Of a DNA stretch of 64,000 bases, positions 16,914-26,514 are shown piece after piece. A model generated the notes under the pieces. That model was not told the DNA's origin. It searched no databases and saw only the letters and a list, made by a program, of their open reading frames with translations. Position 1 is the stretch's first letter; every line of letters begins with the position of its first letter. The stretch lies in assembly GCA_900468805.1 (NCBI GenBank), contig UEIF01000052.1:17527-81526 (forward strand), written 5' to 3'. This stretch comes from Hyphomicrobiales bacterium. GTDB lineage: Bacteria > Pseudomonadota > Alphaproteobacteria > Rhizobiales > Rhizobiaceae. The translations under genes were made by a program, and so were the position numbers.

Positions 16914-17896
16914 TGCAGAAGCGCAAACTCGGAACAAACGGCCCTGAAGTATCGGCCCTCGGCCTCGGCTGCATGGGCCTCAGCTACGGTTACGGCCCGG
17001 CAACGGACAGGCAGACGGCCATCACCCTCATCCGCACCGCCTTCGACCGCGGTGTGACTTTCTTCGATACGGCCGAAGCCTATGCCCAGGGCGCCAATGA
17101 AGACCTGCTCGGCGAAGCGCTGGAACCCTTCCGCAACGAGGTGGTAATCGCCACCAAGTTCGGCTTTCGCGACGGCGATGTCAGCAAGGGACAGGACAGC
17201 CGGCCGGAGCGCATCCGCGCAGTGGCCGATGCTGCGCTGAAACGGCTGCGCACCGAATGCATCGATCTCTTCTACCAGCACCGCGTCGATACCGAAGTGC
17301 CGATGGAAGATGTCGCCGGTGCCGTTAAGGATCTGATCGCTGCCGGCAAGGTCAAGCATTTCGGCATGTCCGAGGCCGGCGCCGGTTCGATCCGCCGCGC
17401 CCATGCGGTCCAGCCGGTCGCCGCCCTGCAGAGCGAATATTCCCTCTGGTGGCGCGAGCCCGAGAAGGAAATCCTGCCGCTGCTTGAGGAACTCGGCATC
17501 GGCTTCGTGCCCTTCAGCCCGCTCGGCAAGGGCTTCCTGACCGGCGCGATCACCGAGACCACCAGCTTCGACAAGACGGATTTCCGCAATGTCGTGCCGC
17601 GCTTTTCGGAGGAAAACCGCAAGGCAAACCAGGGCCTCGTATCAGTGCTATCAGGCATCGCCGCCGCCAAGCAGGCGACGTCGGCCCAGATCGCGCTCGC
17701 CTGGCTGCTGGCACAAAAGCCATGGATCGCGCCGATCCCCGGAACCACGAAGCTGCACCGGCTGGAAGAGAATATCGGCGGTGCGGCGATCGAGCTGACG
17801 GCGCAGGATCTGCAGGAGATCGAGGCGGCGCTGGCCGATGTCACCGTGCAGGGAGATCGCTACCCGGCGCACCTGCAGGCCCGCGTCGGCCGGTAA
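16913..17896 (+). CDS. Aldo/keto reductase
   Basis: This 327-residue NADPH-dependent TIM-barrel reductase has the catalytic tetrad visible: D and Y in FFDTAEAYAQG, K in IATKFGF, and H in YQHRVD. The cofactor-binding end reads IPGTTKLHRLEEN. It belongs to the AKR13/YakC-like group that reduces aldehydes and quinones. Its ATG overlaps the cupin stop by one base. A remnant of an SDR gene with a strong ribosome site follows at 17922, so the operon once had a third enzyme gene. Confidence 0.9.
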   Translation: MQKRKLGTNGPEVSALGLGCMGLSYGYGPATDRQTAITLIRTAFDRGVTFFDTAEAYAQGANEDLLGEALEPFRNEVVIATKFGFRDGDVSKGQDSRPERIRAVADAALKRLRTECIDLFYQHRVDTEVPMEDVAGAVKDLIAAGKVKHFGMSEAGAGSIRRAHAVQPVAALQSEYSLWWREPEKEILPLLEELGIGFVPFSPLGKGFLTGAITETTSFDKTDFRNVVPRFSEENRKANQGLVSVLSGIAAAKQATSAQIALAWLLAQKPWIAPIPGTTKLHRLEENIGGAAIELTAQDLQEIEAALADVTVQGDRYPAHLQARVGR

Positions 17897-17921
17897 GTTG
17901 CCGGCCCTGAAAGGAGTTGTC

Positions 17922-18010
17922 ATGACCGACAATATCAAGGAAACACCGTCGTCATAACGCGTGTCGATATCAATGAGATCCTGTTCCGGCCGAGGGCGCA
18001 GGAGCTCTAA
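17922..18010 (+). pseudogene. Internally deleted SDR gene remnant
   Basis: An AAGGAG site precedes ATG 17922, which begins MTDNIK and meets a stop after 11 codons. Shifting frame by one base at about 17940 gives NTVVIT, the usual start of an SDR first strand. This runs straight into VDINEILFRPRAQEL and a stop at 18010, the usual last residues of an SDR (compare VDVGDIVIRPTAQA at the end of the gene at 59792). The remnant is therefore both ends of an SDR gene with about 700 bases of middle lost, plus a one-base deletion. Confidence 0.75.
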
Positions 18011-18388
18011 TCCTTTCCTGACGTCAGCGGAAAGTTGCAAAAATGCCGCAATAGCGCAGCTTTCCGGCTGTGCCGCGGCTCACATCTCCCCCTCGTTGAC
18101 ATCATTTGCTATTCGTTCGCTCGAAGAGCATGGGCGCATCGAGGTAGATTTTGCCTAAGTAAGAACCGGTCTCAATCCAGTTTCACCCGTACTGCCTGAT
18201 AGCCGCGGGCTATCGGCGTATGAATACGTTCATCGGGTGGTGGCAAGAGACCGGTTTGGCATTGTTCCGATCGCCAGCGCAGCTCCGCTGTCTCTGCTCT
18301 TCAGCCACCCAAAAGCATCGCCACTCCGCGCCTTCAAGGTTTTCTCTCGCGCCATCTTGGTGAACTTCCGAATGGAAGACCAAGACTT
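18011..18388. other. Intergenic stretch after the SDR remnant
   Basis: These 378 bases have short frames only. I see no gene, repeat or clear terminator. They probably contain the promoter of the DUF1062 gene. Confidence 0.5.
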
Positions 18389-19024
18389 ATGTGCTGTTCA
18401 CTCAGGGTCCGATGGACCATTACGCCGAAAACTGCCCCCCAGCCCTGGATCGCATGTGGCGGATGTGGCGGATTGAGAGCCTTTCAATCCAGCGGCAAGA
18501 TCCGGCTCAATGCCAATGGCCGCAAGCTGGATGCCTGGCTTATCTACAAATGCCTGGCCTGCGACAAGACCTGGAACCGGCCGCTCTTCGAGCGCCAGAA
18601 CGTCCGCGACATCGATCCTGAGACCCTCGAAGCGCTCCAATCCAACGATATCAAATGGATCCGGATGGAGAGCTTCAACCTCGATGCCTTGAGGCGCAAG
18701 TCGCAGCGTATCGACGAATTCCCGGAATTCGAAATCGCCAGGGAGGTCATGCGGGAGTCCGCCGATTGGACGCGGCTGGAGATCGAATTGTTGGTGCCGT
18801 TGCCATCGGGTATGCGCCTCGACCGCCTGCTGGCGACCGAGCTGAAAGTCTCGCGCACGCGGCTCCAGACGCTCCACGGGAAAGGTCTGCTCCGGACAAA
18901 TCCGGCTCGTGCCGACGTTCTGCGGCGGCGTATCAGGACCGGCATCGAAGTGATGATCGACCTCGCGGCCGTCGCGGATCGCGAACTTTCCTGGGGACCT
19001 CTGGCGACCGGCAGTCCCCGCTAG
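18389..19024 (+). CDS. DUF1062 domain protein (zinc-ribbon-like)
   Basis: This 211-residue protein matches the DUF1062 family. The N-terminal half has two cysteine pairs, CGGC (about residues 23-26) and CLACDKTWNRPLF (about 55-58), that could bind a metal ion. The C-terminal half contains an S4-like stretch GMRLDRLLATELKVSRTRLQTL, which suggests RNA or DNA contact (inference). The start is uncertain, since the upstream site is weak. A 12-base-pair hairpin follows at 19032-19060. Confidence 0.75.
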   Translation: MCCSLRVRWTITPKTAPQPWIACGGCGGLRAFQSSGKIRLNANGRKLDAWLIYKCLACDKTWNRPLFERQNVRDIDPETLEALQSNDIKWIRMESFNLDALRRKSQRIDEFPEFEIAREVMRESADWTRLEIELLVPLPSGMRLDRLLATELKVSRTRLQTLHGKGLLRTNPARADVLRRRIRTGIEVMIDLAAVADRELSWGPLATGSPR

Positions 19025-19031
19025 CCTATAG

Positions 19032-19060
19032 GACGAAGGCCCGTATGCCGGGCCTTCGTC
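19032..19060 (+). terminator. Hairpin after DUF1062 gene
   Basis: Perfect 12-base arms GACGAAGGCCCG and CGGGCCTTCGTC with a five-base loop lie 8 bases after the stop. There is no T run, so termination strength is uncertain. Confidence 0.5.
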
Positions 19061-19094
19061 ACCTCCTGGTATCCTCCGCCGCAACTGACGGCTG

Positions 19095-19655
19095 TCAGTG
19101 CGATGGCGGCGACCTGGCCAGCGACACCGCCGCGTCAGCCACCGGCCGCCGTCCGGAGATCCGGTGCGGCTTCAGCCGGTCCTGCGATGTCAGGGGATTG
19201 TCCGCATCGATGGACTGGAAAAGCGCCTGCAGTTCAGGCTCCTCGACAAGCAGGGCTGCCTCTGCCGGCGAAATCCAGATCTTCTGCCTCTGGGCGCGCT
19301 CCTGAAATCGATCGACCTCGTTTTTGAGCCTGAGCAGGTGGATAGAGACTGTCAGCGGCGTCTCACTGTCTTTCAGGTAGGTGTAGTAGCCAAGCGGCCT
19401 CTTCCTGACCTTGCCTACGATGCCAGCTTCTTCAAGCGCCTCGCGCTGAGCACAACGATAGGGCTTTTCCTTCCTCTCCAGATAGCCCTTCGGGATCACC
19501 CACCTTCCGGTATCGCGGCTGGTGATGAGCAGCACGCTCAGCCTTCCGCCGCGCTCGACCCGACAGCAGATGGCGCCGCACTGGTCGATCCCGCGGCTGC
19601 CTGCTCTAGCGGGCATTTTCGCACTCGATTCAGATGGATGCTCAGACAGACCCAT
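19095..19655 (-). CDS. NUDIX hydrolase (DIPP-like)
   Basis: This 186-residue NUDIX protein has an intact Nudix box: G-x5-E-x7-REALEEAGI in GYLERKEKPYRCAQ... . The surrounding VLLITSRDTGRWVIPKG is typical of diphosphoinositol-polyphosphate/diadenosine-type hydrolases. ATG 19655 is the start that gives a normal NUDIX N-terminus; the longer frame upstream overlaps the region before pit. It lies downstream of the pit operon on the same strand, and a second NUDIX gene lies beyond the PHO box, which suggests a link with phosphate physiology. Confidence 0.85.
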   Translation of the reverse strand: MGLSEHPSESSAKMPARAGSRGIDQCGAICCRVERGGRLSVLLITSRDTGRWVIPKGYLERKEKPYRCAQREALEEAGIVGKVRKRPLGYYTYLKDSETPLTVSIHLLRLKNEVDRFQERAQRQKIWISPAEAALLVEEPELQALFQSIDADNPLTSQDRLKPHRISGRRPVADAAVSLARSPPSH

Positions 19656-19788
19656 TATCCGCTCGCTATCGCCTTCTCCTTGCTTGGGAAATAGAGCGCA
19701 ACAGGTGATCGAAAATAGCAGCCCCTGAAATTGGGGTATCGAATGCTTGAAGCAGGCACCCCGGCGGATCGGGACGATGCCCCTGCTC

Positions 19789-20793
19789 TCAGCCGAACAG
19801 GCTCGCGATACCGTAGGAAGCGGCGGCGATGATTGCGGCTGCCGGCATGGTGATGATCCAGGCGATGACGATATTGCCTGCCACGCCCCAGCGCACGGCG
19901 GACAACCGCCGCGCCGCGCCGACACCGACGATCGCACCGGTGATCGTATGTGTCGTGGAGACGGGAATGCCGAGCCAGGTCGCGGCAAAGAGCGTCAGCG
20001 CCCCGCCGGTTTCGGCGCAGAAACCCTGCATCGGATTGAGCCGGGTGATCTTCGAGCCCATCGTATGAACGATCCGCCAGCCGCCGAACAGCGTGCCGAG
20101 CGCCATCGCCGACTGGCAGGAAATGACCACCCAGAGCGGCACATGGAAACTGCCGCCGAGATGCCCCTGGCTGAACAGCAGAATGGCGATGATGCCCATG
20201 GTCTTCTGCGCATCGTTGCCGCCATGGCCGAGCGAATAGAGCGAGGCCGAGATGAACTGCATGAAACGGAAGGTGCGGTCGACGGCAAAGGGCGTCTGGC
20301 GCACGAACATCCAGGAGACCACGAGAACGAAGAACAGCGCCAGGAAAAAGCCGATCGCCGGCGACAGGAAGATCGCGCCCACCGTCTTCAACAACCCGCT
20401 CCAGACGATCGAGCTGACGCCGACCTTCGCGAGCCCCGCTCCGACAAGCCCGCCGACCAGCGCATGCGACGACGATGAGGGTATGCCGAACAGCCAGGTG
20501 ACGATGTTCCAGACGATCGCCCCCATCAGCGCCGCGAAGATCACCTGCGGCGAGACGATGGCCGGGTCGATGATGCCGGTGCCGAGCGTTTCGGCAACAT
20601 GCAGGCCGAAGAACAGAAAGGCGATGAAATTGAAGAAGGCGGCCCATGCGACTGCATATTGCGGCCTCAGCACCCGGGTGGAGACGATCGTCGCTATCGA
20701 GTTTGCCGCATCATGCAGCCCGTTCAGAAAATCGAAGAACAGCGCCACACCGATCAGGCCGACCAGCAGCGGAAGGGAGAGAGAGGCTTCCAT
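19789..20793 (-). CDS. pit: Inorganic phosphate transporter, Pit family
   Basis: This 334-residue inner-membrane permease carries the two Pit signature repeats: GLHDAANSIAT near residues 24-34 and GHGGNDAQKTMGI in the second half. STTHTITGAIVGVG is also diagnostic. It is a low-affinity phosphate (or metal-phosphate) symporter. The ATG overlaps the stop of the DUF47 gene (TGATG), so translation is coupled. In Sinorhizobium meliloti the equivalent orfA-pit operon is repressed by PhoB in phosphate-starved cells; a PHO box lies upstream here too. Confidence 0.92.
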   Translation of the reverse strand: MEASLSLPLLVGLIGVALFFDFLNGLHDAANSIATIVSTRVLRPQYAVAWAAFFNFIAFLFFGLHVAETLGTGIIDPAIVSPQVIFAALMGAIVWNIVTWLFGIPSSSSHALVGGLVGAGLAKVGVSSIVWSGLLKTVGAIFLSPAIGFFLALFFVLVVSWMFVRQTPFAVDRTFRFMQFISASLYSLGHGGNDAQKTMGIIAILLFSQGHLGGSFHVPLWVVISCQSAMALGTLFGGWRIVHTMGSKITRLNPMQGFCAETGGALTLFAATWLGIPVSTTHTITGAIVGVGAARRLSAVRWGVAGNIVIAWIITMPAAAIIAAASYGIASLFG

Positions 20794-21437
20794 CAGACGT
20801 TCTCGATGACGACGCCGCTGATTTCGTTGGCCACGTCCTCGAACCGGTCGACGATCTTTTCCAGGTTGGAATAGATCTCGCTGCCGATCATGTAGGCCAT
20901 GGCATTGCCGCTGGGCCCATGTCGGCGATAGAGGTCCTTCAGCCCTTCGTCATGCAGCTCGTCGGAGCGTCCCTCGACCCGGGTGATCTCCTCGGCAATC
21001 GCCGACAGCCGCGAGGCATTGGCGCCGATCTTGTCGAGCAGCCCGATCGCCTGCTGCATCAGGATCGCCGCCTTGATGATCTCGCCGCCCATTTCCCGCA
21101 TCAGCGGATCGAAGCTCGACTGCTCGAAGAGCCGGATGATCTTCACCGTCTTGTGCATCATGTCGATCGCATCATCCATGGACTGGATCAGATCCTTGAT
21201 GTCGCCGCGGTCGAAAGGCGTGATGAAGCTGCGGCGGATCGCCAGCAGCACCTCGCGGGTGATCTGGTCGGCTTCGTCCTCCAGCGCGACGATGCGGTCG
21301 CAATTCTCCTGAACCGCCTCGCCTTTCAGGAGCTTCTCCATCGCCTCGGCTGCTGCCACCACGGTTTTCGCATGCCTGGAGAACATATCGAAGAAGCGGT
21401 CCTCCCGCGGCATCATCTTGCGAAACACGCTCATCAT
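20793..21437 (-). CDS. DUF47 (PhoU-like) protein partner of Pit
   Basis: This 214-residue all-helical DUF47 protein is related to PhoU. Metal-binding E/DxxxD-type patterns are visible in LEDEADQITREV and RSDELHDEGLKDL. Such proteins regulate or assist Pit transporters. It corresponds to orfA of the rhizobial orfA-pit operon. The start at 21437 (MMSVFRKM) has AGGGAAGGA upstream; a longer in-frame ATG at 21473 has none. It is the first gene of the operon, just after the PHO box. Confidence 0.9.
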   Translation of the reverse strand: MMSVFRKMMPREDRFFDMFSRHAKTVVAAAEAMEKLLKGEAVQENCDRIVALEDEADQITREVLLAIRRSFITPFDRGDIKDLIQSMDDAIDMMHKTVKIIRLFEQSSFDPLMREMGGEIIKAAILMQQAIGLLDKIGANASRLSAIAEEITRVEGRSDELHDEGLKDLYRRHGPSGNAMAYMIGSEIYSNLEKIVDRFEDVANEISGVVIENV

Positions 21438-21479
21438 CTCGGGCGATCCTTCCCTGTGCGAACGACTGTCCATAGGAGA

Positions 21480-21497
21480 CTGTCATAAATCTGTCAT
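21480..21497 (+). promoter_or_regulatory. PHO box (PhoB-binding site)
   Basis: CTGTCATAAATCTGTCAT is a full match to the PHO box consensus: two 7-base CTGTCAT repeats with 11-base spacing. It lies between the divergent DUF47-pit operon and the second NUDIX gene and could act on both. Its orientation matches transcription of the NUDIX gene. Confidence 0.9.
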
Positions 21498-21538
21498 AAA
21501 GCGTCGCAGGCAATTGATCGAAAAAGAAAAAATTGACA

Positions 21539-22123
21539 ATGCTAGATGTCATGAAATCCAATAAAAAAGGCGCAAAACCCCGCGCCGGCACATCCCAGCC
21601 ACTGCTGAAGCAACTTGCAGCGAGGCCCGAGAAGCTCTTCTCCGGCGCCTTTCGCCAGCAATATGGCGCGCTCTGCTTCCGTCGCGGGAATGCCGGCCAC
21701 GATAACAAGAACCCCGCAAGCAAGAGTTCCGAGATCGAGATCCTTGTCGTCACCACGCGTGACAGTGGCCGATGGATCATTCCCAAGGGCTGGCCGATGA
21801 AAAAGAAGAAGCCGCACGAAGCGGCCGCCATCGAGGCGTGGGAGGAAGCCGGCGTGCGCGGAACGGTCAGCAAGCATCCCATTGGCCGCTACACCTATCT
21901 GAAGGAACTGGACGACGGTGACGTCGCTCCCTGCATCGTCGATATCTTCCAGATCGAGGTGGAGGCAGCACAAAGCGAATTCAGGGAGGTCGGCCAGCGC
22001 GTGCTGGACTGGGTCAGCCCCGATGAAGCGGCACGGCGCGTGCGCGAGCTCGAACTGAAATCCTTGCTCGTCGATTTCCGCCCCCGGCACGGCAAGCAGA
22101 AACAGCGCAAGAAGAATGGTTGA
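21539..22123 (+). CDS. NUDIX hydrolase with degenerate Nudix box
   Basis: This 194-residue protein has the box GWPMKKKKPHEAAAIEAWEEAGV. The C-terminal EEAG part is intact, but the first Glu of the consensus is Lys and the Arg of REUxEE is Ile. WIIPKGWPM and GRYTYLKEL are typical of the rhizobial NUDIX group near phosphate genes. The start is unclear: ATG 21539 or 21551 are both possible, with weak ribosome sites. It is transcribed away from the PHO box and therefore may respond to PhoB. Confidence 0.82.
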   Translation: MLDVMKSNKKGAKPRAGTSQPLLKQLAARPEKLFSGAFRQQYGALCFRRGNAGHDNKNPASKSSEIEILVVTTRDSGRWIIPKGWPMKKKKPHEAAAIEAWEEAGVRGTVSKHPIGRYTYLKELDDGDVAPCIVDIFQIEVEAAQSEFREVGQRVLDWVSPDEAARRVRELELKSLLVDFRPRHGKQKQRKKNG

Positions 22124-22272
22124 TTGGCAGGCATCCGGGTTCCGTTATCTCGCACTTACAACCATCACCTGTTTGACGCCGGGCCGCCATCATAAGGCGG
22201 CGGATAAGCCGCAATTCGAGTCCAGCTTCGCGCAACTGGCAGGAATTGGCCTGCCCGAATGGGGAAACACCG

Positions 22273-22746
22273 ATGCCCGGAGCATCATCGAGCGCGCGCA
22301 TGCAAATAGGCTTCCATGCGATTTTCATCCTGTTGGTCCTCTGCCTGCGGCCAGCAGTCGGGATGCCGCGATGTCCTCCGCAGAATGAGCTGCTGGCAAA
22401 GGCGAAGGTGGTGGTCGAGGCAAGGGTGAAATCGCTTTTCATCGGCGAATCCGGTTTGGTCGTGACGAACGAATTCCCGACCCGGATGATCCGGGCGGAT
22501 CTGGAGATCAGGAGGGTCATTAAAGGCGAATTCGCCGGAAAGGAGGTGACGATGTATGGCGCAATGTTTCCCCCAGGACCGTACCGGGAGTTGAGCCTGA
22601 TGGCATTAGTGGCCGGGTATGACGGTCACGACACCTTCGAGTGGGAGCTCTCATCTTACGAGCTCGGCGATACCGGCATGTCGCTCTTCGTAATGAGCGA
22701 CTGCATATACTACAAATTTCCCGACCTCATCACCAATCCGCAATGA
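22273..22746 (+). CDS. Hypothetical secreted protein
   Basis: This 157-residue protein begins with a signal-like hydrophobic stretch (IGFHAIFILLVLCLRP) after a short polar leader. The mature part has beta-strand character (VVEARVKSLFIG, GKEVTMYGAMF) and four cysteines overall. I do not recognise the family. ATG 22273 has a GGGGA site; ATG 22300 would give a shorter leader. It converges on the next gene and has no clear partner. Confidence 0.65.
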   Translation: MPGASSSARMQIGFHAIFILLVLCLRPAVGMPRCPPQNELLAKAKVVVEARVKSLFIGESGLVVTNEFPTRMIRADLEIRRVIKGEFAGKEVTMYGAMFPPGPYRELSLMALVAGYDGHDTFEWELSSYELGDTGMSLFVMSDCIYYKFPDLITNPQ

Positions 22747-22764
22747 GAGGCTATCGATGCTGCC

Positions 22765-23607
22765 CTACTGCCGGTCGCCCTGCTTCTCCTGCGACATGAG
22801 CTGGCTGAGCGTGGCTGCCGGGATCGCGTCGGCGGCGTAGGTGAAGGTACCCGACGATTTCACCTCCTCGGCCGCCCGCAGCAGTGCACCAAGTGCCGCG
22901 CGCGCAAAAGAGCCGCCCACGCTCACACGGCGCACGCCGGCAGCCGAAAGTTCGGCAACGCTGTAGCGCGGCCCTTTCAGGCCCATCACCACGTTGACGG
23001 GCTTGTCGACGGCGGCGCAGACGGTTCGAATGGCGTCGATATCAGGCAGCCCGGGCGCATAGAGCACATCGGCGCCGGCTGCAGAAAAAGCCTGCAGCCG
23101 CCGGATCGTGTCATCGAGGTCGGGTCGGTTCCAGAGAAAATTCTCTGCCCTCGCCGTCAGCAGGAAAGGCAGTGTCCGCGACGCTTCCGCGGCGGCCTGC
23201 ACCCGTTCGACGGCCTGCGACAGATCATAGATTGGCCTTGCCGGATCGCCGGTGGCATCTTCGATCGATCCGCCGACAAGACCGACTTCGGATGCAAGCC
23301 GGATCGTCTCGGCACAGATTTCGGGCGCCGCACCAAACCCGTCTTCGAGATCGGACGAGACGGGAAGATCGGTTGCGCCGACGATCTCGGCGGCATTGTC
23401 GAGGATCTCGCCCCGCGTCAGACTCGCAAAGGAATCCCGCTTGCCTTTCGAAAAGGCATAACCGGCGCTGGTCGTCGCCAGGGCCTCGAAACCGAGGCTC
23501 GTCAGAATCCGTGCCGAGCCGGCATCCCACGGGTTCGGAATGACGAATGCCTCATCCCGGTAGTGCAATGCCTTCAGCCGCTCGAACTTCGCCTGTTGCT
23601 CCGCCAC
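22765..23607 (-). CDS. Isocitrate lyase/phosphoenolpyruvate mutase family protein
   Basis: This 280-residue TIM-barrel enzyme of the ICL/PEPM superfamily has substrate/metal loops SSDLEDGFG and GSIEDATG and the downstream LTARAENFLW (ARxE pattern). Members cleave or form C-C or C-P bonds on small 2-oxo or hydroxy acids; the substrate is unknown. GTG 23607 is the best start, because GGAGGAGGAGA lies just upstream; an in-frame TTG at 23625 would include the ribosome site in the coding part. Confidence 0.87.
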   Translation of the reverse strand: MAEQQAKFERLKALHYRDEAFVIPNPWDAGSARILTSLGFEALATTSAGYAFSKGKRDSFASLTRGEILDNAAEIVGATDLPVSSDLEDGFGAAPEICAETIRLASEVGLVGGSIEDATGDPARPIYDLSQAVERVQAAAEASRTLPFLLTARAENFLWNRPDLDDTIRRLQAFSAAGADVLYAPGLPDIDAIRTVCAAVDKPVNVVMGLKGPRYSVAELSAAGVRRVSVGGSFARAALGALLRAAEEVKSSGTFTYAADAIPAATLSQLMSQEKQGDRQ

Positions 23608-23718
23608 GACTCTCCTCCTCCGCAAATGACAGCGAGGCCAGACTAGCAGTCGCGAACAAAATGTGAACGATTTTATGCCGCTTGACCGGATTTTGTTCGG
23701 TGGCTGTCGCCCGTCCGC

Positions 23719-24476
23719 TCAGTTGCGCAGCCTGTATCCCGTCTTGAAGATCCAGCCGAGCGTGCTCAGGCAAATCACCAGAAACAGCGAGATCATCCCG
23801 AGACTGATCAACGGGTTCACATCCGCGATCCCGAAGAAGCTCCAGCGGAAGCCGCTGACGAGATAAAGCACCGGATTGAGATGGCTGACGGCCTGCCAGA
23901 AGGGCGGCAGCATGGTGATCGAGTAGAAGCTGCCGCCAAGGAAGGTGAGCGGCGGAACGACCAGCATGGGGATGAGGTTCAACTGCTCGAAATTCGTCGC
24001 CCAGATGCCGATCATGAAGCCGAACAGGCTGAAGCTGATCGCCGTCAAAAGAAAGAACAGCACCATCATGAAGGGATGTTCGATCCGGACATCGACGAAG
24101 ATATTGGCCGTCACCAGGATGATGACGCCGATCAGCAGCCCCTTGGTGGCCGCCGCCCCCACATAACCGATCAGGATCTCCGTCATCGCGACGGGGGCCG
24201 ACAGGATTTCGTAGATCGTGCCGGTGAATTTCGGAAAATAGATGCCGAAGGAGCCATTGCCGATGCACTGGCCGAGCAGGGTCAGCATGATGAGGCCGGG
24301 CGTGATGAAGGCACCGTAGGAGACGCCCTCCACCTGCTGGATGCGCGAGCCGATGGCGGCACCGAACACGATGAAATAGAGCGAGGTGGAAATGACGGGC
24401 GAAATGACGCTCTGCAGCAGCGTGCGCCGGGTCCGCGCCATCTCGAAATAATAGATCGACTTGATCGCTTCGAAGT

Positions 24477-24480
<4 letters not shown>
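23719..24480 (-). CDS. ABC-2 type transporter permease
   Basis: This 253-residue membrane protein has about six hydrophobic segments and the ABC-2 signature region FTGTIYEILSAPVA...ILIGYVGAA. The later VVPPLTFLGGSFYSITMLPPFWQ is characteristic of ABC-2 exporters. Its start overlaps the stop of the ATPase gene by four bases, so the two make one complex. Likely roles are export of a drug, lipid or polysaccharide; the substrate cannot be told. Confidence 0.92.
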
Positions 24481-25403
<923 letters not shown>

Positions 25404-25851
25404 GGGGCTCTTTGCGGATATCAGGTCAATTCGCCCGCTATATAGCCCCTTTGTGAAACTTTGACATCCCGAGGGGCCCGAACACTGAATTCACACCATC
25501 GGCCTATCCGCCAATAATGTCGGGCATCGGATGCCTATCCACAGGACAAATCAGCCGATGAAAAGAAAGTCGTCTCCCGGCTCCCGATGTCATCAATCGG
25601 TGATGTTCGTCCCGCATAAAAACACGCGAGGACAGCACCGGCTCCCGCCCGCCGCCACCCCTTTGCGGAGCCGCCCTCTCGGCGATCTCGTTACGCCTTT
25701 TCTGCTGCCCTCGGCATTGTAGTGAAATTTATTATCAGTCACGAAATGCCAGGAACCGGCCAGTATCCTCTGTTCAGCCGCGTTCGTCTAAGCCGGCCCT
25801 AGGCCGGCTTTCTTTTTTCTGCGTGTCGGCCGCTTCGTTCGAAAACGCAGC
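25404..25851. other. Intergenic stretch with a + strand terminator and no plus-strand gene
   Basis: These 448 bases hold the promoter of the ABC operon and a strong terminator at 25791-25820 facing right. No protein gene is convincing on either strand, which leaves open a small RNA. Confidence 0.55.
25791..25820 (+). terminator. Rho-independent terminator with no visible upstream gene
   Basis: A perfect eight-base stem AGCCGGCC/GGCCGGCT with a three-base loop is followed by TTCTTTTTTCT on the plus strand. Neither neighbouring gene is transcribed in this direction. Confidence 0.7.
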
Positions 25852-26433
25852 TTAAGGCACAGCCTCATGCTCCTCCCGCGCCGCCTCCCAGATTTCCTTC
25901 GCCGCATCGAGGTTCATCAAGGCAATGGCAAGTCCGACGAGGAGATCGGGCCAGATCGAATGCCAGAGATAGGCCGTCACCAGACCAGCGGCGATGATGG
26001 CGACATTGGCGGCCGCATCGTTGCGGGCCGACAGAAATGCCGCCCGCGTCAGCGAGCCGGCGGCATGGCGGTGGGCGGCAAGGATATAGGCGCAGAAGAG
26101 ATTGACGGCGAGCGCACCAAGTCCCGCAAGCGACAGCGGCAAAGGCAGCGGCGGCACCGGATGAGCAATCTTGCCCCATGCCATCAGCAGGAAGGCAAGC
26201 GCCGGCACCAGCAGGATGCCCGCCATGCCCATGCCGACCCACGCCCGATTCTTTGCCGACCATGCCATGGCGAAGAAGATCAGCAGATTGACCGAAGCAT
26301 CTTCGAGGAAATCCACGCTGTCGGCGAGCAGCGAGACGGAACCGATCGCCAGCGCCACGGCAAATTCCACGCCGAAACAGCCGAGATTCAGGAGCGCAAC
26401 CGTCATGACGGTGCGTCTCAATGTCTGCTCCAT
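25852..26433 (-). CDS. Short cation efflux (CDF-like) membrane protein
   Basis: This 193-residue protein has the CDF-family core only. The first metal site is present as DxxxD within LADSVDFLEDAS. The second site, normally HxxxD, reads SARND, so its histidine is missing. The C-terminal cytoplasmic domain of full CDF exporters (about 300 residues) is absent. It may be a distinct short subfamily or have reduced transport capacity. The ATG gives MEQTLRRTVMTVALLN. It lies alone between the ABC operon and a GNAT gene. Confidence 0.75.
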   Translation of the reverse strand: MEQTLRRTVMTVALLNLGCFGVEFAVALAIGSVSLLADSVDFLEDASVNLLIFFAMAWSAKNRAWVGMGMAGILLVPALAFLLMAWGKIAHPVPPLPLPLSLAGLGALAVNLFCAYILAAHRHAAGSLTRAAFLSARNDAAANVAIIAAGLVTAYLWHSIWPDLLVGLAIALMNLDAAKEIWEAAREEHEAVP

Positions 26434-26514
26434 GGTGCTGTTCCCCTACCCGAATCCGGCCAGACCTCGTGAATACCCCTCCGACAGGATGGCTGCCCGG
26501 TCTTGTTCCGCAGC

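Noticed and set aside
25752..25777. GGAAC with TT 16 bases later as promoter of a small RNA
   Set aside because: The spacing is two bases too short for the known consensus.
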